Source of the DNA: Holophagaceae bacterium
GTDB lineage: Bacteria; Acidobacteriota; Holophagae; Holophagales; Holophagaceae
Direction of reading: 5' to 3'
DNA length: 64,000 bases
Assembly (NCBI GenBank): GCA_016720465.1
Contig: JADKKO010000004.1
Coordinates: 62,001 to 126,000, forward strand
Shown: positions 33,272 to 41,900 of the stretch, piece by piece
Numbering within the stretch: position 1 is the first letter of the stretch
Layout: every line of letters starts with the position of its first letter
Notes under the pieces: generated by a model
Seen by the model: the letters and a program-made list of their open reading frames with translations, nothing else
What the model was told of the DNA's origin: nothing
Database searches by the model: none
Program-made: the position numbers and the translations under genes

Positions 33272-33511
33272 ATGGTAATCCAAGGCTGGCATCCCGTTGA
33301 CTTGGCTGCGGCCATCAAGAAAACCGGCTGGACCCACGCGAAAATCGCGGATGCCTTGTGGGTGAGCCGCTCCACGGTTTCTCACGGGATCAGAACTGGG
33401 TCCTCCAAGGCCGTCCGGGACTTCGTTTCGAAACTTCTCGGCGTTCCTGCGACTGAGATCTGGCCGTTTTTGCCCCCGGAGATCCCACCAGGTAGTTCTA
33501 GTCGTGGTTGA
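33272..33511 (+). CDS. Ner/Nlp-family small DNA-binding protein (79 aa)
   Basis: ATG after AGGAG. WHPVDLAAAIKKTGWTHAKI, ADALWVSRSTVSHGIRTGSS and KAVRDFVSKLLGVPATEIWP match the Nlp/Ner pattern DWHxADIxAALxKxGxxLxxLSxxxGLxxxTVxxAL...ALGVPPxxIWP. In phage Mu, Ner is the early negative regulator opposite the repressor gene. Here no MuA/MuB follows; three very short frames and then an IS1-family transposase come next. Likely a relic of a transposable prophage. Confidence 0.75.
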   Translation: MVIQGWHPVDLAAAIKKTGWTHAKIADALWVSRSTVSHGIRTGSSKAVRDFVSKLLGVPATEIWPFLPPEIPPGSSSRG

Positions 33512-34013
33512 AAGCAGGGGAGAGGGCTGGCCTCTCCCCTTCCTGCATTCCGCAGAACGAACGAGGACGCCATGACCAATCCTTTCGACAGAACAAACAT
33601 CGGGCGGGACCCACCACACGGCCTCCCGCATTGTCGCTTCTGACCCTACTCCGGTTTTTGCCCACTTTTCCCTCGCGGCATCACCCCTCGCGAACGTCGG
33701 CTCAACCCCGCACTTCGACGATGAAGCAGAAAGGAGGTCCGTCCCTTCTGGGGCATCCGCCCCTCTGGAACCTAGCGAGAGCCACCTTCGCTCCTTAATG
33801 ACCAGATTTCTATCGGGTGCGGCTTCGTCTGCCCGTTCTGGCCTGGAGGATCGGAACTTAACCGCAAAACAAGGAAAGGACGGATCTCAACCACCCGTCC
33901 CCCTCGAAACCTGTGGAGCGAACCATGAACTCCGAACATAAGAATGGCGATCCCGAACCACCCGCGCAAGGTCAAGCCGAAAAATATCCGAATGGGAACC
34001 ACAGATCTTTCCC
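33512..34013. other. Region between the Ner-like gene and the transposase, short frames only
   Basis: Besides the hairpin, only very short frames with ATG are seen: 33571-33642 (MTNPFDRTNIGRDPPHGLPH..., after GAGGACGCC), 33719-33799, and 33925-34017 (MNSEHKNGDPEPPAQGQAEK..., 30 residues). The last overlaps the transposase start codon (ATGA) and could be a leader for coupled translation. None has a recognisable family. No remainder of the truncated LytTR regulator is present. Confidence 0.4.
33517..33539 (+). terminator. Hairpin after the Ner-like gene
   Basis: GGGGAGAGG (33517-33525) pairs perfectly with CCTCTCCCC (33531-33539) around a five-base loop, six bases after the stop codon. Only two T follow, so termination strength is uncertain. 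Confidence 0.55.
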
Positions 34014-34901
34014 ATGAATAAGCTAAGCCTTGAACGTCGATGTCAAATCGTGGCGGCCCTAGTGGAGGGTGTCTCGATTCGTGCAACTTGTCGATTAACG
34101 GGCTGTTCCAAGAACACCGTACTCAAGCTCCTGGTCGAGCTAGGCAAGGTCTGCAAGGACTACCAGGATCAAACCCTCGTAAATCTCAAGACACGAATCA
34201 TCCAATGCGACGAGATCTGGGCATTTATCGGATGCAAGGCTAAGAATGTCCCGGAGCATCTTCGGGGCACTGTCGGAATTGGTGACGTTTGGACGTGGAC
34301 CGGAATCGACGCGGAATCAAAGCTCATTCTTGCGTGGCGAGTTGGCTCCCGAGACCTAGAAGATGCAAAGGCCTTCATCCGTGATGTGGAGCGCCGTCTC
34401 CTTCATCGCATTCAGCTGACCACGGACGGGCATCGACCCTACTTGGAGGCCGTCGCGGAGTCATTTGGGATTTGGATCGATTACGCAATGCTGATCAAGA
34501 TGTTCGGAAAAAAGGAGAAAACGGAGAACCGGAAATACAGCCCTTCTGCATGTAAGGACATCCTGAAGTTACGTATCTCGGGACGTCCGAAAATGAAGGA
34601 TGTTTCGACCTCGTATGTCGAACGGCAAAACCTCACCATGCGGATGAGCATGCGAAGGTTTACCAGGCTCACGAATGCCTTTTCGAGGAAGTTGGAAAAC
34701 CACGAAGCTGCGGTGGCGATACATTTCATGTATTACAATTTTGCGAGGATCCACCAGACTCTTCGGGTGACTCCGGCGATGGAAGCTGGTATCGCTGACC
34801 ATCCCTGGAGTATTTGTGACATCTTAATGCTACTGGACCAGTCGAGAATTGCGCCCAAGTGTCCCAAACAAATTTGTCAAGACCCACCAAATTCAAACTG
34901 A
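34014..34901 (+). CDS. IS1-family-like transposase, intact (295 aa)
   Basis: N-terminal HTH (RCQIVAALVEGVSIRATCRL, TGCSKNTVLKLLVELGK). DDE catalytic core: first Asp in IIQCDEIWAFIGCKAKN, second in LTTDGHRPYLEAV, Glu in SYVERQNLTMRMSMRRFTRL. Then the conserved C-terminus AIHFMYYNFARIHQTLRVTP. A complete single-frame version, without the frameshift of classical IS1. I could not find matching terminal inverted repeats at 33900-34013 and 34860-34960, so the element's borders are not set. Its 3' end abuts a response regulator whose output domain is missing, the probable insertion scar. Confidence 0.85.
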   Translation: MNKLSLERRCQIVAALVEGVSIRATCRLTGCSKNTVLKLLVELGKVCKDYQDQTLVNLKTRIIQCDEIWAFIGCKAKNVPEHLRGTVGIGDVWTWTGIDAESKLILAWRVGSRDLEDAKAFIRDVERRLLHRIQLTTDGHRPYLEAVAESFGIWIDYAMLIKMFGKKEKTENRKYSPSACKDILKLRISGRPKMKDVSTSYVERQNLTMRMSMRRFTRLTNAFSRKLENHEAAVAIHFMYYNFARIHQTLRVTPAMEAGIADHPWSICDILMLLDQSRIAPKCPKQICQDPPNSN

Positions 34902-34905
34902 CCCA

Positions 34906-35343
34906 CTACCCCGCTTTCGCAGCGTAGCGCATGATCTTCTTGCTAGTGGCAGGAGTGAGAATGGGTGCCTGGCCGTGTGCTTTCATTGCGCGTATCCGGT
35001 CCAGGCACCTGACCAGGCGTTCGGCACGCACGGGTTTCAGTAGGTAGTCCGCTGCTTCGAGATCGAAGGCTTCCACCGCGTGATCAGAAAAGGCGGTCAC
35101 GAACACAATGGGCAGTGCAGAGGTGGAACCTTCTGCTACTTCCAGGCCGCTGGCGCCAGGCATGCGGATATCAAGGAAGAGTGCGTCCACCTCGGGCTGC
35201 TCCTCAAGCCATGCTTGAACTGAAGACCCATCCTCGAAGGCCGCGACCACTTCACATCCCGCTTCTTCCAGAAGACGCACCAAACGCTTGCGGTTATACG
35301 GTTCGTCCTCTGCGACGGCCACCCGGAGTGCATTGGAACTCAC
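34906..35343 (-). pseudogene. LytTR-type response regulator truncated after the receiver (145 aa)
   Basis: GTG start overlapping the kinase stop, AGGGGG before it. Complete receiver: VAVAEDEPYNRKRLVRLLEE, phospho-Asp in VDALFLDIRMPGASG, VTAFSDHAVEAFDLEAADYL, LKPV. After RIRAMKAHGQAPILTP only about 12 residues (SKKIMRYAAKAG) remain, whereas the LytR/AlgR partners of LytS-type kinases carry a ~100-residue LytTR DNA-binding domain. The stop is 5 bases from the transposase stop. Loss by IS insertion is the simplest reading; a receiver-only protein could still titrate phosphate. Confidence 0.75.
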
Positions 35344-36440
35344 ACGTCCCCCTGGATCGCGGGGGCTTCCAGCCGGAGTTCAGCGACAGTAAGCGGGCCT
35401 TCGGATCGGAGATCCAGCGTGGAGAACCCCTCCGCGATGAGGGCTAGACGGGCCTTGAGATTCCTCAACCCTGTCCCCTGAGGATCCGGATTGCTCAGCG
35501 GCATTCCCGAATTGCTTACGCGGATATACAAGTCACCCTCAGTCGTTCGCCGGGCCTCGATGTGCAGCTCCCCGCCCTTTCGTACAGGCGCGATGCCGTG
35601 CTTGATGGCGTTTTCCACTAGGGGCAGCACTAGGAGCGGTGGCAAGCGCAATTCTTCTATCTCTTCGGGCCAGTCCCAATCTACAGACAACCGCGAGCCA
35701 AGACGGAGCTGTTCTATGGCGAGGTACTGCTCCAGCAGACTGCGCTCCTCGGCCAAGGAGATAAATGGCTTGTCACGGATCCGTGTGAGGCGGCGATAAA
35801 AATCTGCTACATCCAGCAGGGCTTCCTCTGCGCGTCCGGCATCCTCGCGCACGAGTTCACTCAAAGCCCCCAAAGCATTGTAGAGAACATGAGGATCCAA
35901 CTGGGCGAGGAGCGCCTGATTCCTGGATTCCCGCTCCTGGGCCTCCAGAATTTTCCGAGCCGCTTCGGAGTCTGCCCAGTCCAGGTCAGAAGCCTCCTTT
36001 CCTGCAACGAACCAGCCCACCAGGATGGCGAAGGGCATCTGGATGATGAGCCGCACCAGTTCGATGGGCAGCTTAGACTGCTCCGCGACGACTTGCATAC
36101 CCCGTGCAATATGCTGGAGCCCGGGACCTCCGTGAAGGCGATAAAGCAGGGAAAGCAGGCCTAGCCAGGCAAGATTCCACATCAGGGCCTGGATCCATCC
36201 GCGAACCACACCCGTGCGGTGGCGCGCGTCTCCGGTCCACTGCCACGCCCAAGGGGAAAAGGCATAGAAGGCCGATAAGTAGATCACACCTCCAAAGAAG
36301 ACCGTGGGGCGTTCGGGGATCGGTGACTCCCCCATGGACCATCGCATCAGGAAGAGCAGCGCGATGAACAAATGTATAGCGCCCAGCTGTGAAGGTCTGA
36401 ACCGACGGATCGTTAGGTGAAGTACCTGATGGGCGAGCAT
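35340..36440 (-). CDS. LytS/YehU-type sensor histidine kinase (366 aa)
   Basis: Four TM helices in the N-terminal half (LGAIHLFIALLFLMRW; VFFGGVIYLSAFYAFSPWAW; ALMWNLAWLGLLSLLYRL; VRLIIQMPFAILVGWFVAGK). His_kinase domain with LLAQLDPHVLYNALGALSEL (phospho-His) and FYRRLTRIRDKPFISLAEER, then HATPase (PPLLVLPLVENAIKHGIAPV; NPDPQGTGLRNLKARL). ATG 36440 chosen (a TTG two codons earlier is possible). Its cognate regulator directly downstream lacks the output domain, so the pathway is probably broken. Confidence 0.9.
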   Translation of the reverse strand: MLAHQVLHLTIRRFRPSQLGAIHLFIALLFLMRWSMGESPIPERPTVFFGGVIYLSAFYAFSPWAWQWTGDARHRTGVVRGWIQALMWNLAWLGLLSLLYRLHGGPGLQHIARGMQVVAEQSKLPIELVRLIIQMPFAILVGWFVAGKEASDLDWADSEAARKILEAQERESRNQALLAQLDPHVLYNALGALSELVREDAGRAEEALLDVADFYRRLTRIRDKPFISLAEERSLLEQYLAIEQLRLGSRLSVDWDWPEEIEELRLPPLLVLPLVENAIKHGIAPVRKGGELHIEARRTTEGDLYIRVSNSGMPLSNPDPQGTGLRNLKARLALIAEGFSTLDLRSEGPLTVAELRLEAPAIQGDV

Positions 36441-36501
36441 GGGCAATATCCAGAGTGGCGAAATCCTTCGGGCGGGCTTGGAGGTAGAGACTACTCACGT
36501 C

Positions 36502-36648
36502 TTAGATGCCAGGAACTTCGACGGCGAATTTGATGAAGAGATCGAAAAGTGCCAAAAACAGGGTACCGATGGCCGCCTTGGAAATGGGGCCCCATCGGTG
36601 GAGAACCGTCCCGGGATCTGGAAGAAAAAGAACGTGTTCATGCCACAC
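36502..36648 (-). CDS. Possible small membrane protein after the MipA-like gene (48 aa)
   Basis: GTG 36648 starts one base after the mipA-like stop codon. The frame gives WHEHVLFLPDPGTVLHRWGP, then ISKAAIGTLFLALFDLFIKF and AVEVPGI: one TM helix with a short polar N-terminus. No family known to me. Tight spacing and hydrophobic pattern favour a translated gene, but the ribosome site would lie inside the upstream coding end. It may also be a C-terminal fragment of something lost. Confidence 0.35.
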   Translation of the reverse strand: MWHEHVLFLPDPGTVLHRWGPISKAAIGTLFLALFDLFIKFAVEVPGI

Positions 36649-36649
36649 C

Positions 36650-37492
36650 CTAGAACTGGTACGTGAAGCCGAACCCGGCAGAAAGGGTTTCAGGCTTCCG
36701 GACAAGGGGACTCGATGCGGCGTCTCCTTGCAACTTAGTACCCCGCAACATAAGGAAATAGCGCAAGGACCGATCCGGACTGAAGCCGGCGAAGATTCCT
36801 GCCTGGAGTTCGCGGAGGCCCGCTCCCGGCGTGTAGGAGGCACCTTCTCCTGTCTTTAGCCGCGAATCCCCGGAAGCCAGAAGCCCCTGGCGGCGCGCAG
36901 ATTGTTCTTCGGATACTCCGAAATCATAGCTCAGGTTTTTTGCATCCCCGAAGACGGCCGAGGCTGTCATTCCAGCGAACCAATGCTCTGCGATCCGGGT
37001 CCGATAGGCTAATTCCAGGGTGCTACGGCTTCCGACCTCCGATCGCATACCTGTTGCCAGGGTCAGACCCGCGCTCAGTGGACCTAAGCGGTACTTCATG
37101 GCCGTCCCAACCCAAATGGCCGCGGTCCGATCGCCCATTCCGGCCAGCTCATCAGCCCTGTCTTCAACGCGGCGCTCTGAATAGCCCAGTCCAAGGTCCC
37201 AGGTGAATGATCGGCTTTTTAGAAGGTGCATGCCGAGACCTGCTCCCACGGATACCCGACTGCTGCCGAAGAAGTAGCGGCCATCATACTCGGCGCTCAA
37301 CATGGGCATGGCTATGTTCCGCTCGGTGTCGGAACCCGGGATTGCGGGCCCGGTCATAGCCATGGCACCCGCCTTGAAAGACCATCCGGGTTTCGAGTGA
37401 CCTCCTTCATCGCTGAAGTTGCTGATGGGGTCCTGAGCCTGGACCATGGCACAGGCCAGCACGACGAGAAGCGTTATCTTGCAAACATTCAT
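36650..37492 (-). CDS. MipA/OmpV-family outer-membrane protein (280 aa)
   Basis: Signal peptide MNVCKITLLVVLACAMVQAQ. Barrel strands of the MipA/OmpV type: WSFKAGAMAMTGPAIPGSDT, PMLSAEYDGRYFFGSSRVSV, GLGLGYSERRVEDRADELAG (MipA-like 'GRxEDDxxxLxGM'), AYRTRIAEHWFAGMTASAV. It ends in a typical outer-membrane strand with terminal Phe (AGFGFTYQF). Scaffold protein for murein synthesis or envelope-stress porin in relatives. It sits between the LytS-type kinase and the Spy-like gene on the same strand. Confidence 0.82.
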   Translation of the reverse strand: MNVCKITLLVVLACAMVQAQDPISNFSDEGGHSKPGWSFKAGAMAMTGPAIPGSDTERNIAMPMLSAEYDGRYFFGSSRVSVGAGLGMHLLKSRSFTWDLGLGYSERRVEDRADELAGMGDRTAAIWVGTAMKYRLGPLSAGLTLATGMRSEVGSRSTLELAYRTRIAEHWFAGMTASAVFGDAKNLSYDFGVSEEQSARRQGLLASGDSRLKTGEGASYTPGAGLRELQAGIFAGFSPDRSLRYFLMLRGTKLQGDAASSPLVRKPETLSAGFGFTYQF

Positions 37493-37627
37493 AAGTAACA
37501 CCACATCCAGAGAGTACTGCATCGAAAAGGCCGGGTTCGTGGCGATCGAACAGAGAGGAACAAGCCATCCCCAAATCGCGCGCTTACCCGGCCTTGCATT
37601 CCGTGGGACGCAAGATGATCAATCAGA

Positions 37628-38449
37628 TTAAAGACCCAGCATGACCTTGCGCAGGCCTTCCTTGTGAGTGCGTAATTGTGAGAGGAATTCTCGCCCTTTA
37701 ACGCGCTGAGCCTCGCTTAGAACGGGTAAGGATTCCAGGTAGGCGCCTCGAACCTCTGTAGCCAGGGCGAAGGCGGCCTCCGCAACCTTCTGCTGGTTCT
37801 GACGCAGCGCGTCTTCAGTTGTGTTCGGGTCTAGGCCTGCGTCCACGGCCGTCATGATCAGGCCATGGAAAGCTTCCTTCTTCGCCTCGATGGCGGGCTT
37901 ATGGGCTACATGGATACTCTCCACTGCTTGCTTCTGGGCGTCACTCAAATCCAGACGCGCGCCCATGAGATGCATCATCATGCCGTGACGGTGCCCTTGT
38001 TCCTCTCCGAGACCCTGGCCCATTTTGCTTCTTATCATCTCAAAGCCCATCTTCGCTTTGGCCTTCTGGCTTTCTGTCAGATGAGGGAGGAGTTCCAGAT
38101 AAATGGAACGGACTTCCTTGGCCAGTTCGAACCCCATTTCGGCGGTCCTTTGCTGAAGGGGTAGCAGGCTATCGGTGGTGTTGGCAGGATCCAGGCCGGC
38201 ATCCAGCAAGGCTGAGCGAGCATCGAAGAAGAGCTGGGCCTTGGCGGCGAGGGCGGGCTTGTGGCGATCAACGGCCTGCTTGAACGATGTCTTCTGGACA
38301 TCTGTGATGCCCAGCTTCTGGACCATCAAGCCGTGGCCTTTGAATGCGCTGCCACCGCAGGGGCCGTCCACTTGCATGCCGTGCTTCATAGCGAAGGGGC
38401 CGCCGATTCCGGTGGCGAGGACGAGGGGAAGGGCGATCTTGAAGAACAT
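37628..38449 (-). CDS. Periplasmic protein with two tandem Spy/CpxP-like (LTxxQ) domains (273 aa)
   Basis: ATG after AGGAGG. Signal peptide MFFKIALPLVLATGIGGPFA. Two copies of one ~100-residue helical unit: LGITDVQKTSFKQAVDRHKP...LDAGLDPANTTDSLLPLQQRTAEM... and LDLSDAQKQAVESIHVAHKP...VDAGLDPNTTEDALRQNQQKVAEA.... Each ends LxLLPxLTESQKAK or SLPVLSEAQRVK. A single such unit makes the Spy/CpxP cradle; here a fused tandem could form an intramolecular dimer. The linker HRHGMMMHLMG and GGPFAMKHGMQ are His/Met rich. Chaperone or metal-stress role is inferred. Confidence 0.82.
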   Translation of the reverse strand: MFFKIALPLVLATGIGGPFAMKHGMQVDGPCGGSAFKGHGLMVQKLGITDVQKTSFKQAVDRHKPALAAKAQLFFDARSALLDAGLDPANTTDSLLPLQQRTAEMGFELAKEVRSIYLELLPHLTESQKAKAKMGFEMIRSKMGQGLGEEQGHRHGMMMHLMGARLDLSDAQKQAVESIHVAHKPAIEAKKEAFHGLIMTAVDAGLDPNTTEDALRQNQQKVAEAAFALATEVRGAYLESLPVLSEAQRVKGREFLSQLRTHKEGLRKVMLGL

Positions 38450-38983
38450 GGGCAACCTCCTTGGTTGAGTGGCCATCGTGTTGGCCTGTGTTAATGGTTA
38501 GGCCTATCCCATGCGCCCGTTTGGTCTCACAGATCGATTGCCTCCAGGCCAGGATGAATTGAGTGGCAGTAGGGGTGAATTGCCATCAACTTGCACAATA
38601 AGCCCCAGAGTCGCTTCATCTGAACAGCCGAAATCAAGGTCAACCACTCCAATTCTTGATTCATGTTCGGTAGGCCTAAGAATGGCTCCATTGCATTGCT
38701 TATCGCTGGTTGTGATTAAGTGAGGATTACCAAGATCCGCAGGAGCAGATTAACTCTGGCCAGAGTGGAAGAGGTGTATTTGACTCAGGCCCCCCGGCTT
38801 GAACCTCAATTGATCGCGCGGATAAGTCCTTGTACGCGGCAAAATCCGCAAGGCGAAATTGTGTGAAGGTTTGGGATTCTACGATGTGATATCGAATGGG
38901 CACTTCCGGCCGATTCCCGGTTGCATCGTTGTTGGCCGTGGACCAAGTAGCAGGATCAGCTCCTAAGCAGGGTGCTCAATTCC
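38450..38983. other. Intergenic region with no convincing gene
   Basis: Short open frames only, none with a family or a good ribosome site. One perfect palindrome, ACTCTGGCCAGAGT, at 38753-38766. It lies upstream of the Spy-like gene (minus) and downstream of the hybrid kinase stop. Confidence 0.5.
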
Positions 38984-41900
38984 TCACACCACCCGACCCA
39001 CTTCCTTCAGAGCCTCCTGAATTCCCGCCAGTAGTTCTTTTATCGTTTCCCATTCAGCGGTTTCGGTCTTGGCATAGGCTTCCAGCGCTGCGGCCCTGCT
39101 GGCCAGAGCATAGGCACCGATCATGGCGGCGGAACCTTTGATGCGGTGGCTTTGCCGCACGACGCAGGGCTTATCCTTTTGCCGTATGCCGTCCTGCATC
39201 TCCTGTAGATCTGCGTTTGTCGTCGCAATGAAATCATTCAGAATTTCATTTGCCGACGCTACATCGCCGCGGCACAAATCAAGCAGCGTTTTGGAATCGA
39301 CACCGGGGGGCATCCATTCCATGGTCTTGATGGAAGGCGTTGCCAACGCTTCTGGAGCCTCTAGCTTCACGTGGGGCATCCATTGGCGAAGCTTGGAGGC
39401 TAGAAAGGAAATGGTCACGGGCTTGATCAGGTAGTCGTCCATGCCCAGCTCCAGGCAGCGTTCAGCCTCGCCACCCATGGCATTGGCCGTGAGCGCCAGA
39501 ATTGGCGTTCTGGCCACTGGGTGGGTGCGCTCCCAGTCCCGAATGGCCTTGGTCAGTTGGTAGCCGTCCATGCGCGGCATGTGCAGATCGGCAAGGATCA
39601 CCGCATAGCGGCCACTTTGCCACTTCTCAAATGCCTCTTGCCCATCACCTGCGACCTCCAGGGCGTAGCCCGCGCGATGCACCTGTTGGGTGAGAACAAT
39701 GCGATTGGTGGGATGGTCCTCGGCCAAAAGGATCAGGCTGCGTTCCTGCTCCGCCATTTCAATGCTGGGTGCGGGCCGCACCGGAATGGTTTTCGAGGAG
39801 TCCATCACCTCGGGCCTCACGATGTCCTGCACGTTTCCCACGGGGAGGTTCACCGCCAGGGTCATGGTGGTACCTTGCCCCAAGGTGCTTCGCATCGTCA
39901 GGCTGCCACCCATCAACTCCGCCAGGCGTCGTGAGATGACAAGGCCCAGTCCAGTTCCACCAAAACGCCTGGTGGTGCTGGCTTCGGCTTGAGCGAAGGG
40001 GGAGAAGAGCTTCGCCTGGTTTTCAGGCGACACGCCGATGCCCGTGTCCTCCACATCAAAGGCCAGTGATTCATCGCCGTCGTTAGACTCCAGCACCCGT
40101 AGCCTCAAGGCGATGGAACCGCTTTCGGTGAACTTCAGCGCATTGCTCAGGAAATTGTTCAGGATCTGGCGGATGCGCAGGGCATCGGCCACATGGGCCG
40201 GGGCCAGCATTGGGTCTATATCCAAGATGAATTTCAAGCTCTTGGAGGAAATGGGGGATCTGAATGTTTGCGATACGGATTCCATGAGCTCCCGCATCGA
40301 GAATGTTCCGGGAGCCAGCTCCAGCTTGTTCGCTTCGATCTTCGAGAAATCGAGGATGTCGCCGATGATCTGCAGCAGGCTATCGGATGATTCATGGATG
40401 ATGTTCGCGACCCGGCGCTGCTCCGCGTCGAGATCGCTTTGCGTGAGCACTTCCAGCATGCCGGCGACCCCGATGAGCGGTGTGCGCAGCTCGTGGCTCA
40501 TGGAGGCCAGGAACGTTGATTTCGCTTCGTTCGCGGCGCGGGCCTCGGCTTCCCGCTGGCGAAGTTCCTCTTCCAGTACCTGCATGGTGGCCACGGTGGT
40601 GCGCAGATCAGCGGTGCGCTTTTCCACCTTGGACTCAAGCAGTTCGTTCGACAGCTCGAGTTCTTCCCTCAGCCGCGTGTGCTGGATGGCCACTACCAGC
40701 TGATCGGTCATATCCAAGGCGATTTCCGCGTGCTGGAGTGTCAGCAGGCCGGGAGTTGTGGCGGAAAGGGCCACAAAGCCTAGCACGGTGTCTTCACTTT
40801 CCATGGGAATGTAAATTAGGTCGTGCAGGCCCTGAGAAAGCAGCAGTTCCTCCAGGATGCAGCCATGGATTTCGCTCAAATCTGGCAGGTCCAGGAAAGG
40901 CGCTGAAAGCAGATCCTTGAGATCGTGGAAATCACTGATGGGCCGGACTTCACCCGCCAGGGGCAGCCAAGGACTGTCCTGGTCCACCGCCAGAAGGTTG
41001 CCCTCCGTGAGGCCCTGGTCAAACAGCACCACCGCGGCCCGCTCGAAGGGCACGATGTGCCGGAGCCGGGCCAGCGCCCCCCGCGCCAGGTCCGCGGTGG
41101 AGCGCGCCCCGAGAAGCGCCGCATCAATTGCCCGCATGGCCTCCAACCGCTCGATGTACTCATGGACCTCGCGCGCGGCTTGCACCCGCTCAGTAATGTC
41201 TTGCTCAACGGAGGTAAAATTTGTGATCACGCCGAGATGATCTATCAACGGGGTGATGGTTTTTTCCACGGTGTAATAGCTGCCATCCTTGCGTCGATTG
41301 ATGATCTCCCCTTGCCAAACCTTCCCGGCAAGCAGGGTGGCCCACATGGCGACATAAAATGCGTCATCATGTTGCCCCGACTTGACCAAGTCTCCAGGGC
41401 GCCTGCCGATGGCTTCCGAAGCGCTGTATCCTGTAAGAGTGGAGAAGGCTGGATTGACCCACTCGATCACACCCTGCCGATCGGTAATCGTGATGGCATT
41501 CGCCGCGGCCTCCAACGCGCTGCCCTGCAACCGCAAGCTGGCTTCAGCCCGCTTGCGCTCGGTGATGTCGCGGCAGATGCCCAACACCATTGGAACCTGG
41601 CCGTTCGCGCCACACATGGGTGCGGCGCGAAGGTCGAGCCAGCGGTGGGTCCCCTTCAGCCCTGTGACGTCGAACTCCAGTGATCCGCTTTCACCGCACA
41701 CCACGCGCTCATGCAGGGAACTAAAAGCAGCATGGAATTCTGGTCGGATGAAGGCTAGGAGGCCGCAGCCCTGAACCTCCTGCAATGAATCTGCTTCGAG
41801 CATGGCTAGGCCCGCGGCGTTCATCTCCAGCAGCTTGCCATGTTGGTCGCTGAGTTTCACGCATTCCGGCTCGGCTTCAATGATGGCCCGCAATTGCTGT

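Noticed and set aside
33900..34960. Terminal inverted repeats for the IS1-like element
   Set aside because: I compared both flanks of the transposase gene and found no convincing matching ends, so no mobile-element borders are given.
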